NCBI GenBank assembly: GCA_038503075.1
Contig: JBCAML010000006.1
Location: forward strand, 1,054,001 to 1,118,000
Direction of reading: 5' to 3'
Length of the DNA stretch: 64,000 bases
Source of the DNA: Gyromitra esculenta
Taxonomy: Eukaryota; Ascomycota; Pezizomycetes; Pezizales; Discinaceae
Part shown: positions 20,881 through 34,748 of the stretch, piece by piece
How the letters are laid out: each line of letters begins with the position of its first letter
Position numbering within the stretch: position 1 is the first letter of the stretch
Position numbers and translations under genes: made by a program
Notes under the pieces: model-generated
Databases searched by the model: none
The model's input: the letters and a program-made list of their open reading frames with translations, nothing else
Told to the model about the DNA's origin: nothing

Positions 20881-23800
20881 ATGGTTAACGAGATCGATTT
20901 AGACGCTAAGCTTAAGCTTCAAATCGCTGGCGAGCTTCGAGATTCGATCGATATGTTTACTCACACGCCAGCAGAGTATATCCGATTTCTGGCGAAACTG
21001 ATGCCGGTTTTTATGAGCATACTCAGCGAACAGCCTGTGTTCATATCTACATCTCCCGATCAGGTTTGGAATTACTCTTGGATTTTCTTGTAATTGGAAT
21101 CTCGCTAACCGGAAGGACAGAAATTACGAAATATCACACTTGACACTATCCATAGATTACCATTCATGCCTGTCGAGGCTCTGGAGCCGTACGCTAGCGA
21201 CCTAATGACCCTATTAATGAGTCTTGTAAAAACGGAAAACGAAGACAACGCCGTGCTTTGCATGAAAACTATCATTGATTTCCAGAGAAATTATCAAAAG
21301 CAGCTCCTTGACAAGGTACAACCGTTTCTAGACCTGATACAAGAAATGTTCGCGATGATGCCTAGAGCTGTCAAAGAAACATTCGATAACCCATCTTCAA
21401 TGATTGGAGGGACACCAGGTATGCCAGGTACTCCGGGTAATACCAATCAGAACTTTCAAAGTCCTAGGCCTATGTCGCCAATGAATGTCGGCCAAGATCC
21501 CGCAGCCGATGCCCAGCAGCCGGCGAAAATGCTCGTTAAGGGGATGCAGAGCTTTAAGGTCTTGGCAGAATGTCCAATTATTGTCGTGAGCTTGTTCCAG
21601 GCACATCGTAATTGTGTTCACAGGAATGTGAAAGCCTTCGTACCATTGATCCAGGAAATGCTTAAACTACAAGCGGGACCTCAGGAAGAAGCGCACAAGC
21701 AGGCCAAGGAAAGGAAAGAGGTATTTACTGGCGTAAGCTCAAATATAAAAAATAGGGTTGCTTTTGGGGAATTTATAACTGCTCAAGTTAAAGTAAGGAT
21801 AGAGCATGTTCCCAGTACCAGACAGCGGCTGATAATTCAATATTATAGACGATGAGTTTTCTGGCATATGTACTCCGGGTTTACGCTCAGCAGCTACAGG
21901 ACTTTCTGCCTCAGCTACCAGAAATCGTAGTGAGGCTACTGAAAGACTGCCCGAGGGAAAGGTCAGGCGCAAGAAAGGTGGGCTTTGTGGTCTTTTTTTT
22001 TAGGGATAGTTGTCGAGTTATACCACTTTGATGGCTGATCTGCCTTAGGAACTTCTGGTGGCCACACGGCACATCATAAATTTTAATTTTAGGAAAATCT
22101 TCCTAAACAAAATCGACGAACTTCTTGATGAACGAGTATTAATAGGGGATGGCTTGACAGTTTATGAGACTATGAGGTATTTATATCCCATCAAGCTAAG
22201 TAATCTGAATAAAAAAGTAACGCCGTTCGTCGTAGACCGTTAGCATACAGTATGCTCGCAGATTTAATACATCATGTCCGTGATTCGTTAGGCCGCGACC
22301 AAATAGGAAGGACGGTTGAAGTGTACACGAAAAATCTACATGATAATTTCCCGGGAACAAGTTTCCAGACGATGAGTGCAAAGTTGCTGCTGAACCTGGC
22401 AGAGTTTATTGCCAAACTGCCGGATAAACAAGAAGGTAAGTGTTTTAGGCCATTCTGTTAAGGCCTTGGCTAATGACCCGGAATTCATAGCTCGACACTT
22501 CCTGATAATGATACTTGATGCTATTGCGGAGAAATTTAAATCGATGAATAGACAGTATGAAAACGCCGTCAAGCAAAGTAGGTTGAATGCACTGTCGAAA
22601 GAGGATGGGAATTCAGAGGAAATGTCAACAGATCTGGCTATTCCTGGGAAACGAGAAGAGTATGACGAAATTGATATATTCATGGCGACTCCCATCAAGA
22701 CATCTAACCCTAGAGAGCGGGGTGCAGATCCAGTTTCCGGTAAGCACTCGACCTCGATATTCTTCTCCTTGTCCTTCTGTGGATTGCTAATTAGGATCGA
22801 AATCAGACAACAAATTCCTTTTTAAAAATCTCATGAATGGGCTAAAAAGTATGTTGTTCGCACTACGCACTTGTAACCCGCCATCGAAGCCAAGTGAAAA
22901 TAATCCTCCAAATTGGAGTGAGGTGGCGTATGGATTCAGCGCAGAAGAGGTCAATATCATCATCAAACTGTTCCGGGAAGGCGCCCGAGTTTTCCGGTAT
23001 TATGGCGTCGACCACGAGTCGAAACCGTCAGACCCTAACACGTCGCCTGTTGAGTTTCTCACGAATCACTTCATGGTTCCCAGCGGAAAGGAGGAGAAAG
23101 AGCTGCTCGAGACATTTGCGACTGTATTTCATTGCATTGACCCGGCAACTTTCCATGAAGTATTTCATTCAGAAATTCCCCACCTTTACGAGATGATGTT
23201 TGATCATACGGCCCTTCTACACGTACCCCAATTCTTCTTGGCCAGCGAGGCGACCTCGCCAAGTTTTTGTGGGATGCTTTTGCAATTCTTGATGGACCAT
23301 ATCGAAGAAGTAGGGACAAGCGATACAAGAAAGTCTCAAATACTGCTTAGGCTGTTTAAGTTGTCTTTTATGGCGGTCACTCTTTTTTCCAGTCAGAATG
23401 AGCAGGTTTTGTTACCACATGTCAGTAAGATTGTTCTCAAATCGATCAGTTTGTCGACTACAGCAGAGGAACCGATGAATTATTTCTTGCTTTTAAGGTC
23501 ACTGTTTCGAAGTATTGGTGGGGGAAGATTTGAGCATTTGTATAAAGAGATCCTGCCCCTTTTGGAGGTCCTCCTGGAAGTCTTGAATACCCTGCTCATC
23601 TCAGCACGGAACATCCAACAACGCGATCTATATGTTGAGCTCTGTCTGACCGTTCCAGCTCGTCTCAGCAATCTTCTACCCCACCTTAGCTTCTTGATGA
23701 AACCATTAGTCGTAGCACTTAGGGCTGGACAAGAGTTGGTCAGTCAAGGATTGAGGACACTGGAGCTATGTGTGGATAATCTGACGGCGGACTATCTGGA

Positions 23801-26800
23801 TCCAATTATGGCGCCCGTTATCGACGACTTGATGGCTGCCCTCTGGGATCACCTCAGACCTCTACCTTATAATCACGTTCACAGTCATACAACAATGCGA
23901 ATTCTAGGGAAACTGGGCGGTAGAAACCGGCGCTTTTTGACCCATCCTCCACCATTGCCCTATAGGTTATACGCAGACGATGCATGCAGCGTTAACGTCA
24001 AGCTTTACGGTGCTCCGGGGGAACGGGCATTTCCGGTATTATCTGCTTTGGATCTTGCGATTGAGAGGTTATACGATACGAAACCTCCAAAAACAGATCA
24101 AGATAAGGCCACAGACATATTCTACAAGCAGCAATCTCTAAAGCTACTCAGTTCCAACTTGAAGTTATTCATCGGCTATGACCAACTGCCCGAGGACTTT
24201 GCGCAGTTGGTTCGGGTACAGGCAAACGATCTTGCAGCAGGGTCAACAGATCTGGCAGCTACGGTTATTGTGCCTTCTGACAGGAATAAGCCAGTTTTCA
24301 AGAAACACGACCAGGAGGCTACCCTTCGGAAGCTGTTAAGATCTGTTATACACGCTGTTTCTATCCCGCAATTGCAGGAGGAAGCGTCCTTACTGGCATT
24401 CGATGTATGTCGGCACTTTACTATTTTGGAATTAGGAAGGGCTGTAGCGGAAATGCGACAGAAAAAGCAGGAATTTGTTGTCAACAGCGGAGAAGGACCG
24501 ATGCATCTGGATAGCCGAGTTTTGGCGGATGCTATCGCGGACAGTCTTTCCTCCGAACATAGTACAGTTAGGGAAACAGCGAAGAAGGCTATGAAGGTGA
24601 TCTATGACACCGCAGCAACCCTTTTTGGGTCAACCGATAGTGTGCATAAGCTGCCGTTCTTTTTTTGGCTAGCGAAGACATTCTGCCACTCCTGCTATGA
24701 AGAGGAATGGTATCCAAAGTCTGGCGGTACCTTGGGAATTCGGGCTCTCACAGAAGATCTGGACATGGATGAGACATGGATGGTGGAACGTCAGCATGAA
24801 TTCGTACGGGCCTTGTTATACGTTATCAAGGACATGCCGCCCGATCTCCCTGCCAGTACGAGAGAATGCGCACAGGTTACGCTTGATTTGGTCCTACGGA
24901 AATGCAATCAGAATGTGTCAAAGGAGGAAGTTACCGCGATCACTTCCTATCACTCGAAGCGATTCAACTTATGCGCGTTACTTGTTTGTGAAATATCGAA
25001 TCCCAATAAGCATGTCAGGGAAACCGCACAAGCATCCTTTACTACTTTGTCGAATCTTTTGGGAGTAGATATTCATACATTAATGACTCCAGTTAAAGAA
25101 CGGTTGTTGACTCCGATATTCAATAAGCCCCTTCGTGCGCTCCCCTTCGCTAGTCAGATCGGCTATATTGATGCTATTACCTTTTGTCTGAGCCTTCAGC
25201 CTGCATTTTTGGAATTCAATGAAGAAATGAATCGCCTTATGATGGAGGCTCTTGCTCTCGCTGATGCTGATGACGATGCACTGTCAAACAACCGGATACC
25301 TGAGCATCGGACCACCGAATCGGTTCTCAATCTTCGAGTCGTATGTATCAAGCTATTATCGACGGCCATCACATACCCTGAGTTTGCATCACCGGATAAG
25401 TCGCATACTAGAGGTCGGATCATCTCTGTTTTTTTTAAATCCCTTTATTCGAAATCGCATGAAGTTATCGAAGCTGCCAATTCAGGGTTGAAAGGTGTTC
25501 TTCTACAGACCAACAAACTACCTAAAGACTTACTGCAGAATGGTCTTCGCCCGATCTTGATGAATCTTTCAGATCCGAAAAGGTTGAACGTGGCTGGATT
25601 GGAGGGATTAGCAAGGCTCTTGGAGCTGTTGACCAATTATTTTAAGGTTGAGATTGGCAGTAGGTTATTGGATCACTTGAAGAACCTAGCGGACCCAAAT
25701 ATTTTGCAACAGACATCGTTCAAGTTACTGGAGCAGAACCCTAATATTCGTGTCATCGCGTCTATCTTGAATATCTTTCATCTTCTACCACCTGCAGCTG
25801 TCCAATTTCTGGAGGAGATGTTTAAGATCGTGATTGATCTGGAGGAAAAGCTTCGCCGAACACAACATAGTCCATTCCGTGCACCGCTGCTGAAATTTGT
25901 CAATCGATATCCGGCCGAGACCTGGGGATTCATTAAGCCCAAGCTGACGGACTTAAGATACGGGAGGCTGTTTTCACAACTCTTGGGAAACGACTCAAGC
26001 GAGATTATGAGGAACGTGGTGAGTTCAGATGTCTCTGGGCTCTTGGGAGCAACAATCAACATGAATATGGAAGGAAAGTCGGAAGAAGAGGGATTTGTAG
26101 CAATGGTCAATGTAGTGAACATTGTTCACTCCATTGCTAGCCACCCAAGCAGTGCGGGTTGGTTGGTGCAAAATCGGGATTTGATGGAAAGGCTATTGCG
26201 AGCTGGTGTGGAGATTAGAGAGAGACTGAAAAAAGTGCCGGTGCCAATCAGGCTTGGGGTGGATCAATCGTCGGAGACATTGCAGGATATTTTTATGATA
26301 TACTTAACCTATGCAGAGCAAGACTTAGAATTCTTCTTCCAGGTAAGCCTCTAGCTAATGCCTCTAGAGAGGATCACTAATACTTTGCAGATTATCGACG
26401 CGCGAACATCGGACAAACTGAAACGATCTAATGCCCTCGCTCACTACATCTACACTAAGATCATATGTGAAGGATCGATTGAGCACTGGCGCAACGTGAT
26501 TTACAGGTGCTTGGAATTATACACTACGAAGTCTTCCACTCAGGAAACGAAAAAGTTTGCCTTCCATTATCTCGTCAACCCAATCCTAGCTATGGATGTC
26601 CAACGTGGCTCGTTGCCTGTCAATGGTCAAAAACTAGTTGACAGGAACATGATCGAGGCTATTCACGCAAAAATATGGAGGCCAAATCTTGGGGATATTG
26701 GGGATGATGCTTCTCCTGGATTAGATCATTCCCGGATGGAGTTGCTCCAGATGTCTGCACTCTTAATCAAGGACCATAACACGATCTTGGCGGAGGCAAG

Positions 26801-29800
26801 AAAAGATGTGATCAAGTTTGGTTGGAACTATATCAAGTTGGAGGATATCGTCAACAAACAAGCTGCGTATGTGCTTATCGCATTTTTCATTCGCCACTAT
26901 GATACGCCATCCAAAATAGTTATCCAAATTTACGTGGCCTTGCTGAAAGCTCACCAGCACGAAGGGAGGGCACTTGTTACGCAAGCCTTAGAACTTATTG
27001 CTCCAGTACTGAAGAAGCGCGTTCCGAACGTTAGCGATCCTCGATATCCAATCTGGGCGAGATGGCCAAGGAGAATTCTGTCGGAGGAAGGCCATAACCA
27101 ACAGCAAATGACAAATATCTTCCAATTTTTGGTGAGGCACAAAGAATTGTTTTACGAATCGAGGGAACACTTCTTGACCTGGATTGTTACATCGTTGCCA
27201 AAATTGGTCTTGCACCTGCCAAACCCTTCGACAGAAAACAAGAAGCTTTCGATCAACCTGATGGTTTTGATTCGTGAATGGGAAAAACGTCGAGTTACTG
27301 AAATGCAGCGACAGAGCCCTGAGGCCTCACCATCGCGGAAAAGAAAGCTTCAGCCACCACCCACAGACTCCCGATCACCTTCAGTTGGTGGCTCTCAGCC
27401 CGTATCGTCGGGAAGTACAGAGTATGCAGTCTCTACTCCGCTTCGTCACCTAGTGATCAAACATCTCGTCGCCTTCATTTGTGGTCTAAATGAGATATTC
27501 TCGGCTAGCGACCTGTGCAGGAAAGCGCTGGGTCTTCTAGGAGACTTTCTTGGACCGGACTATTGGGGTGATCTTGATATTGACTTGTTTCCCAAGGTCA
27601 TGGATCAATATCTGGTCGCGAATGAGATAACAGAACAGTTTTTGCCTGGATTCCTCAACGCGCTTCAGGTTTTGAGGGTCATCTTAGAGTTGAAGTCTGA
27701 TGACTGGGTGATGCAGCGCCTTCCGTACCTTCAGAAAATTCTAGAGAAGCCACTGAAATCGGAGTTAGCTGAGGTTCAGGAAAGTCTTCAGCCGGTACTT
27801 GCCCGTGTGCTACAGGCCCTACCTGCAGAAAAAAAGGAAGGCGAGGAGGAGGAAGAGGAAGATCAAAAAAATTCACCCGCTACGATATTCACGACTCTAC
27901 TTACAACTATCGTCTCCGATAATCTTAATACGAATCTAATGTCCAGTGTCAATATTCTCTGGACGCTGTCTCAGAAACGGCCTGCTGTCATCGATGATCA
28001 CATCGCCTCTCTCATGAAAGCATTCCAGAAGATTGGGAAAGACCACCTTTCATCCCCCGTAGCCGCGGGCCAACCTCCTATTATCAATGTACCAAATACA
28101 GCGAAACCAGAGCCCAACGCGGGTGTAAATTCTCAAATATTTGACGCTGATATGACAACAAAGCTTCTCAGCAAGGTCATTGATGTAGCAGCTTCCAGGG
28201 TATCTGTCTTAGGAGACCAACGTCGGCCATTTTTAAGTGTGATGGCGCAATTGGTGGAAAAATCCCAAAGCACTGAATTATGCACGAAGATTTTGGGTAT
28301 TGTGAGGGATTGGGTATTTGGGTCTACAGAATCATTCCCAACATTGAAAGAAAAAACTGCAGTCTTGTCAAAGATGCTCTCCTTTGAGTCTCGGTCCGAT
28401 CCAATTCTTTGCAGTAAATTCCTAGATCTTGTCATTGATATTTACGAGAATCCAGTCATTACGAAATCGGAACTCACTGTTCGTCTTGAACATGCCTTCC
28501 TAGTTGGAACACGAGCGAAAGATGTCAATATGCGAAACCGCTTCCTGCAAATATTCGATAGGAGCCTCTCTAGGACGATCAGTAGCCGTATCAGTTTCGT
28601 GTTGAGCACTCAAAATTGGGAGACTCTTGCAGATTCGTATTGGCTGAATCAGGCGACTCACTTGCTCTTTGGATCTATAGATATGGAGACTCGGGTTGAG
28701 CTTCACCCAGACGATCTTAGAGTCGCAACAGCTTCATCGATATTCTCAACCTATACTGTAGACTCGAGAAAAGATTCTCTCATGCTTGACGACAAATTTG
28801 AGGATCTTATGATAAGCCATCGAAGATTTTGCCAAAGTCTTGCCGAGGTCAAAGCAGGAGACTTATTCCAGCCAATCGCTCAGCTCCAACATCTAAATCC
28901 AAAAGTTGCTCATCAGATATGGATTGCCCTGTTTCCGCTTTGCTGGTCTGCGTTGGGCAAAGAGGATCGCCAGGATCTTTCACGCGGGCTTGTTGGACTA
29001 CTTGCTAAAGAGTGGCATCATCGGCAAATGGACAAACGACCCAATGTCATTCAGAGTTTGCTTGAGGGAGCAGAGAATGCTAAACCAAAGTTACTGCTTC
29101 CCGCTCACATGGTCAAATTCCTGAGCAAGACGTACGATGCGTGGTACACAGCATTGCATTTACTAGAAGAGTCTGCCAATTTCCCTCCGATGGATAGTGC
29201 TGTTATCCGGGAAAGCAATTGCGATGCTTTAGCCGAAATGTATTCTGCAATTCAGGAAGAAGATTTGTTCTACGGCCTTTGGAGACGTCGGGCTGAGTAC
29301 CTGGAGACGAATGCTGCAGTGTCTTTTGAGCAGAATGGAATGTGGGATAAGGCTCAGCAAATGTATGAGAATGCCCAAATAAAGGCACGGACTGGTGCTC
29401 TGCCATTCTCAAATTGTGAGTACATGTTGTGGGAAGACCATTGGGTGTTATGTGCACAGAAACTTCAGCAATGGGAGATCTTAAGTGAGTTCGCAAAGCA
29501 CGAGAACTACAACGATCTTCTTCTGGAATGCGGATGGAGATTGCTTGAGAATTGGAATGGGCTGGATGGTGACCGTATGGATCAAACCATTAAATCGTTG
29601 ATGGACGCACCAACACCACGACGCTTCTTCTTTGCTGCCTTCATGGCTCTACAGAAGGTTCACCAAAAGACCGAAGTTCCTGCCGAGTTTTCAAGGCTGT
29701 GTGATGAGGCGATCCAACTTTCACTACGGAAGTGGCATAACCTCCCCCGGAGGATCACCAATGCCCACATACCTCTCCTTCAGGCGTTCCAGCAACTTGT

Positions 29801-32800
29801 GGAACTTCACGATGCAAGTGTGATCTACAGTAGCTTGTCTACAACAACGGCGCAGAATCTGGATGCGAAATCACAAGAGCTTAAACTACTTCTCGGGACC
29901 TGGAGAGATCGTCTGCCAAATGTTTGGGATGATATTAACAGCTGGCACGACCTGGTAACCTGGAGGCAACATATTTTCCACTCGATTAATAATACTTATC
30001 TACCACTTCTTCCTGTCCAAGCACAGAGCGCAGGTGGTAATAGTAGCAATAACTCATATGCTTACCGTGGATACCATGAGACCGCCTGGATCATCAATCG
30101 TTTCGCCCATGTCGCCCGTAAACATCAACTTCCAGAAGTGTGCATCAGTCAACTGAGCAAAATATATACACTACCTAATATTGAGATACAAGAAGCTTTT
30201 CTCAAATTGCGAGAGCAAGCGAAATGCCATTACCAAAATCCATTGGAGCTTACGCAGGGTCTGGAAGTTATTAACAACACTAACCTCGGCTATTTCGGTG
30301 CTCAGCAAAAGGCAGAGTTTTATACATTGAAGGGCATGTTCTTGTCGAAGCTAAAACAAAAAGAAGAAGCCAATGAAGCATTTGGCCTGGCCCTTTATCA
30401 CGATCTGAAACTCCCGAAAGCCTGGGCTGAATGGGGCTATTACAATGATTCTCTGTTTAAAGAGAGCCCACAGGAGATGCATCATGCAGGAAACGCCGTT
30501 AGCTGTTATCTCGAGGCAGCTGGACTTTACAAGAGTGGAAAGGCAAGAAAGCTATTAGGTCGGGTTCTTTGGCTTCTCAGTTTGGATGATGCAAGTGCTG
30601 TGATCTCGTCCGCATTCGACGCCTACAAAGGAGACACACCCGTGTGGTATTGGATCACATACATCCCGCAACTCCTAACCTCGCTTTCTCACAAGGAGGC
30701 TCGGCTCGCTCGTGGTATATTAATCAAGATCGCGAAGAACTTTCCTCAGGTAAGTTTTATGAAACAAATTAGATAGACTATTATGCTTATCTGTTCGTAG
30801 GCTCTCTATTTCCTTCTGCGTACTAGCCGCGAAGACTACCAGGTCATCAAAAAGCAAACTGCTGCTGCGGCTGCGTCAAATCGCGGAAAAGCTGGTTCCC
30901 CCATAGTTTCGCAGGCCGTACCCCCAGCGCGCCAAGGAAGTGTTCCAAATGGCACTGATGTCGGAAGAGCTTCTAGCCCTCAAGGCAACCTAAATGTGTT
31001 GTCGCAAGCAAACAGTCAGTCACATCGCATTTGTCCGATTTATAATCTACTAACACAAAGTGAAGACGCAGGATCACCGACTTCAGCATCAAATGTCCCG
31101 AGTGTGTCATCGCCAGCGCCAGCGCCCAGTCCCCAGCCACAAGTAAAACGTTTGCCCTGGGAACATGCTGAGGAGATTATGTCTGTCCTCAAAACGGCTT
31201 TCCCACTTCTTGCCCTCTCAATGGAAACTATGGGCGATCAAATTCAAAAATTCTTCAAGTGTCCACCAGATGAAGATGCTTATAGATTAATAGTAGCACT
31301 GTTGAACGACGGTTTGCAGGTAAGAAAGACTAATCTGAACTCTTTACTCACAGGTGGCTTACCTTTTCAGTGGATTGCTCGAATAAACCCATCACTCGAT
31401 GATTCAAAACTCCCCCCTTCCACTGAGTCCAACATTACCCGATTTGCAGAGACGATTCTTCCAGCGCATATCCGAGTCGCTTTCGAGGCAGATTTTGTCA
31501 ATGTGAAACCTAATCTCTTTGCATACATTGAGAGGTTGCGAAAGTGGAGAGATCGGTTTGAAGAAAAATTAGACCGTCGACCGCCGTATAATAACTTGGA
31601 GTCGTATAGCCCGCATCTCAGCGAATTTAGATTTCAGAAATTCGATGATGTTGAGGTTCCTGGTCAGTATCTATTGCACAGAGACAACAACAAGGACTTC
31701 GTTCGTATCGACAGGTTCCTCCCACGGGTAGATGTAGTTCGTGGCTATGGAGTGTGCCACCGGAGGCTAAAGCTACGAGGACATGACGGCAGTATCCATG
31801 CCTTTGCTATCCAACACCCAGCAGCAAGGCATTGCCGAAGAGAAGAAAGGATTTTGCAGTTATTCCGCATCTTTAATGGCGTATTGAGCCGAAGAAAGGA
31901 AAGTAGGCGACGAAATCTTGGATTCCACCTTCCTTTGATGGTACCCTTAGCACCCCATATTCGAATTGTCCAAGATGACGCCTCATACATCTCGTTACAA
32001 GGAATTTACGAAGATCATTGTCGAAGAACTGGGATGAGCAAAGACGACCCATTGATTTTCTCCCTCAAAAAAGTCATTGCTTCGCTAGAACCTAACAAGC
32101 CACCCACGCAAATGATCAACGCCAACATCAAATTGGAAATATTTAATGCCATCCAGAACAACATGGTTCCCCAAGGTGTCGCTCTCGAGGTACGCACTTC
32201 GTTTTTCTCCCCAAGTGTTAAACGCTTCCGACTAATTTTTACAACAGTTTCTGTCTAAATCGTATCCTTCTTTTACGGAGTTTTTCCTTTTCAGGCGCCA
32301 GTTCTGCTATCAATATGCGGCTTTAACATTCATGACTTATGTGATGAGCATGAACAACCGATTTCCGCATAAGATGTTTATTGCCCGGGAAACAGGTAAT
32401 ATCTGGGGTTCCGAATTGATTCCGGCAATGGCATCAGCAAATCCATTTTTCCACAATGGCGAAAGCGTTCCTTTCAGATTTACCCCCAACATTCAGACCT
32501 TGATGGGACCGATTGCCATTGAAGGAATATTTTCATGTGCCGTTATGGCCATCGCTCGCTGTCTTACAGAGCCTGAGGTATGTTTCTAGATACACACAGC
32601 CCAAGTATATTTTCTGACTTTTATCACTAGTTTGAGCTTGAACAGCACCTCAGTGTGTTTGTGCGCGACGAGATGATTTTCTGGTTTACCCAACAGCATC
32701 GCACCGGCCTTGGGGAGCAGCAACTTCGCGAGAAGGTGCAGATGAACTCGGAAATCATTGTTAGAAGGGCGACGTCTTTAGCACAAGTCGGCCAGGGCAG

Positions 32801-32897
32801 CTTACCAGCAAACCAAACTGTTATCGACCTCATAAATAAGGCTGCAAACCCGCTCAATTTGGCGCAGCTTGACAATCTTTGGATGCCGTATCTGTAA
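20881..32897 (+). CDS. TRA1: TRA1, scaffold pseudokinase of SAGA and NuA4
   Basis: My model has 13 exons: 20881-21063, 21121-21792, 21849-21977, 22049-22176, 22236-22435, 22491-22739, 22795-26342, 26391-30749, 30801-31014, 31072-31319, 31371-32189, 32248-32577 and 32631-32897. The sum is 11,346 nt, 3,781 residues, close to yeast Tra1 (about 3,740). It is a huge HEAT-repeat solenoid ([10 protein letters not shown] near the start, [20 protein letters not shown]), then FAT, PI3K-like and FATC domains, ending [13 protein letters not shown]. The kinase region lacks catalytic motifs: the HRD-type loop reads MNNRFPHK and the DFG position reads GNIWGSEL, as known for Tra1/TRRAP. It binds activators and recruits histone acetyltransferases in the nucleus. 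The start is unsettled: an upstream ATG at 20784 gives MAGGTPPADVYAARLGD, very like Tra1 N-termini, but is one frame off. The 31015-31071 intron in a Ser/Pro linker is also uncertain. Confidence 0.93.
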
Positions 32898-33407
32898 CCA
32901 AGTGAGGTTTATAAACTGGAAAGAAAAGGGTTTCAGGGTTTCTAAGTGGGCTTCTTGTGGAGTTGAGGGCGTAATTTTGTGTTATTTGCGGGACTTTCTT
33001 TCGATTTTTTCTTGGCAAGGCTGGGTAACTAAAGTGGTTTTCAATTTGTTTTGTTTGTTTCGCCTGGAGAGAGGCCGTTCGCTCTTCTTCTTCGTTCATT
33101 TAATTTTAAGATTGGCTTTCGTTATGTTTTACGTTTCTTTCATTTCAAGTATCAATCACTGCGTGTTGTACGTAATGCTCTATATTCAAAATTACTGATT
33201 TTTTTGCTCTGTGCGGAAAAAACCCCTGCTATTTGCCCTTATCCTCCTTGATCTCGACAGCGGAAAGAAAGAAAGAAAAGTAAGAGTCCCATCGAGTGAC
33301 TGGAAATGACTGAAAATCGATACAACAAAGCGGACCCATATGTAAAGTAGACAAGCGCTCATATCCCCCAGCAAATACATCATACATCGATCATATCCCA
33401 AGTCTAT
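32898..33407. other. Convergent 3' spacer between TRA1 and a membrane-protein gene
   Basis: Holds the 3' ends of two convergent transcripts. T-rich, with no further gene seen. Confidence 0.5.
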
Positions 33408-33914
33408 TTAAAAAATCCCATACCAGAGACTCGTCATTGTTCCCATCAACAATCCAAAAATCAACATAGCCGTCCCCTTCGGATTCCTTATGTGTTTATG
33501 GTGCCCCCACCAAAACGCGCCCATGTGGAACAAATTATATATCCCAACCGCTCTCATAATCATTCTCCTGCCTTCTATGCTTTGGGAGAAAAGCCCCTCC
33601 AAGCAGAGATACGAGACCAGTGCTTCACCAGATGCGATTACTTGCACTAGAATCACGGCGCTCGGGGAAGGTTTACCACCGAGCTTGATTAGAGATTGTT
33701 CCGGCTTGGTGAGGTAGGTATAACAAGAGCCGGCCGATATTAGGGAGGTCGTGCCAAAGTAGATGTTCAGGGGCGTGAAGGCTGGGATGCGCAAGCGGGA
33801 GGAGGGGCGCGGGGGGTTAGCTTTGCGGGCGCGGGGGACAAGGCAGAGTAGACATATAGTAGACTTGCCTGGGAATACTGAAGCTGCCATGATGGTGGTG
33901 GTGGTGGTTTCCAT
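33408..33914 (-). CDS. Small multi-pass membrane protein, unknown family
   Basis: Single-exon ORF of 168 residues. After a polar, positively charged N-terminus (residues 1-45) it has about four hydrophobic segments: around TPLNIYFGTTSLISAG, SAVILVQVIASGEALVSYL, MRAVGIYNLFHMGAFWW and AMLIFGLLMGTMTSLW. A His/Trp-rich loop (WWGHHKHIRNPKG) separates the last two. I do not recognise the family. The regular hydrophobic pattern and placement between conserved genes support a real gene. Start chosen at the first ATG (METTTTTIMAAS); MAASVFPG nine codons on is an alternative. It is convergent with TRA1 and divergent from EMG1. Confidence 0.7.
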   Translation of the reverse strand: METTTTTIMAASVFPGKSTICLLCLVPRARKANPPRPSSRLRIPAFTPLNIYFGTTSLISAGSCYTYLTKPEQSLIKLGGKPSPSAVILVQVIASGEALVSYLCLEGLFSQSIEGRRMIMRAVGIYNLFHMGAFWWGHHKHIRNPKGTAMLIFGLLMGTMTSLWYGIF

Positions 33915-34748
33915 GGGGCGGGGATTTCAAGCGTGAATTTTGGGGGAGGGCAGAGGTATGGTGGGGGGAAAAAAAACAATCAAATTTCTGGTAGTAATTG
34001 GTGTGTGATACTCCCCGAGTTAGGCTTGTTGTTACTATTCGATTTGTTCTTCGAGATTGGCGATGGAGATACGTATATGAGGGGGTGTTTTGTTTCAAAT
34101 ACCCGCCCTCTCGGAGCCTCTTGGATCTCGACGTATCACGCACGGTTCCTGCACGGTTCTAGAAGGTTTGTGGCAGTCACAGATTGCCTGCAGCTGAATG
34201 CACTGATTCATTGGTAGTTTCAGTTGGCGGCTTCAAACGAAACATACAGAGCATATGTGTGCTGTATGTATCGATGAGCAGAGGCTTTAAAACGTGTAAC
34301 TAGCCAAAGCAATGATACTTTGGTTGGATCTAATAGCGAAATTTCAGTAGTGCTCTAGACACTGGAACTGCCGATGTTCGGCATGGGTATAAATGGAGCC
34401 CCACGTAGTTTCTATCGCCTTAATGATGTGAGTGAGAGCGAGATGCTCCAGCAGAAGAGGTGAATTGGAACGATAGGTACATGCACATGTATGGATTCCC
34501 CACAGACGCGGAAGCACGATCATTACCACTGCCAAGCCCGCGATTGGCTGGAGCAGTGGCATCTCAACTCTTCGGGATTGACACTCTGCCAAGCCCACGC
34601 CAGACTCTTTTTTTTCCCTCTCCCAGCCCGTTCTGTCCAGCTCTTCACCCACTTCCTTGGACAACACTACTACCGATCAAACAACACCACATACCCCACA
34701 TCTGACCAGCCCGTTCTTAACCACCAACAAACAGCAACAGCAACCATA
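33915..34748. promoter_or_regulatory. Divergent spacer upstream of EMG1
   Basis: An 834-bp spacer. The 150 bases before the EMG1 ATG are C/T-rich with CAACA repeats, typical of a fungal 5' leader. No gene supported. Confidence 0.4.
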
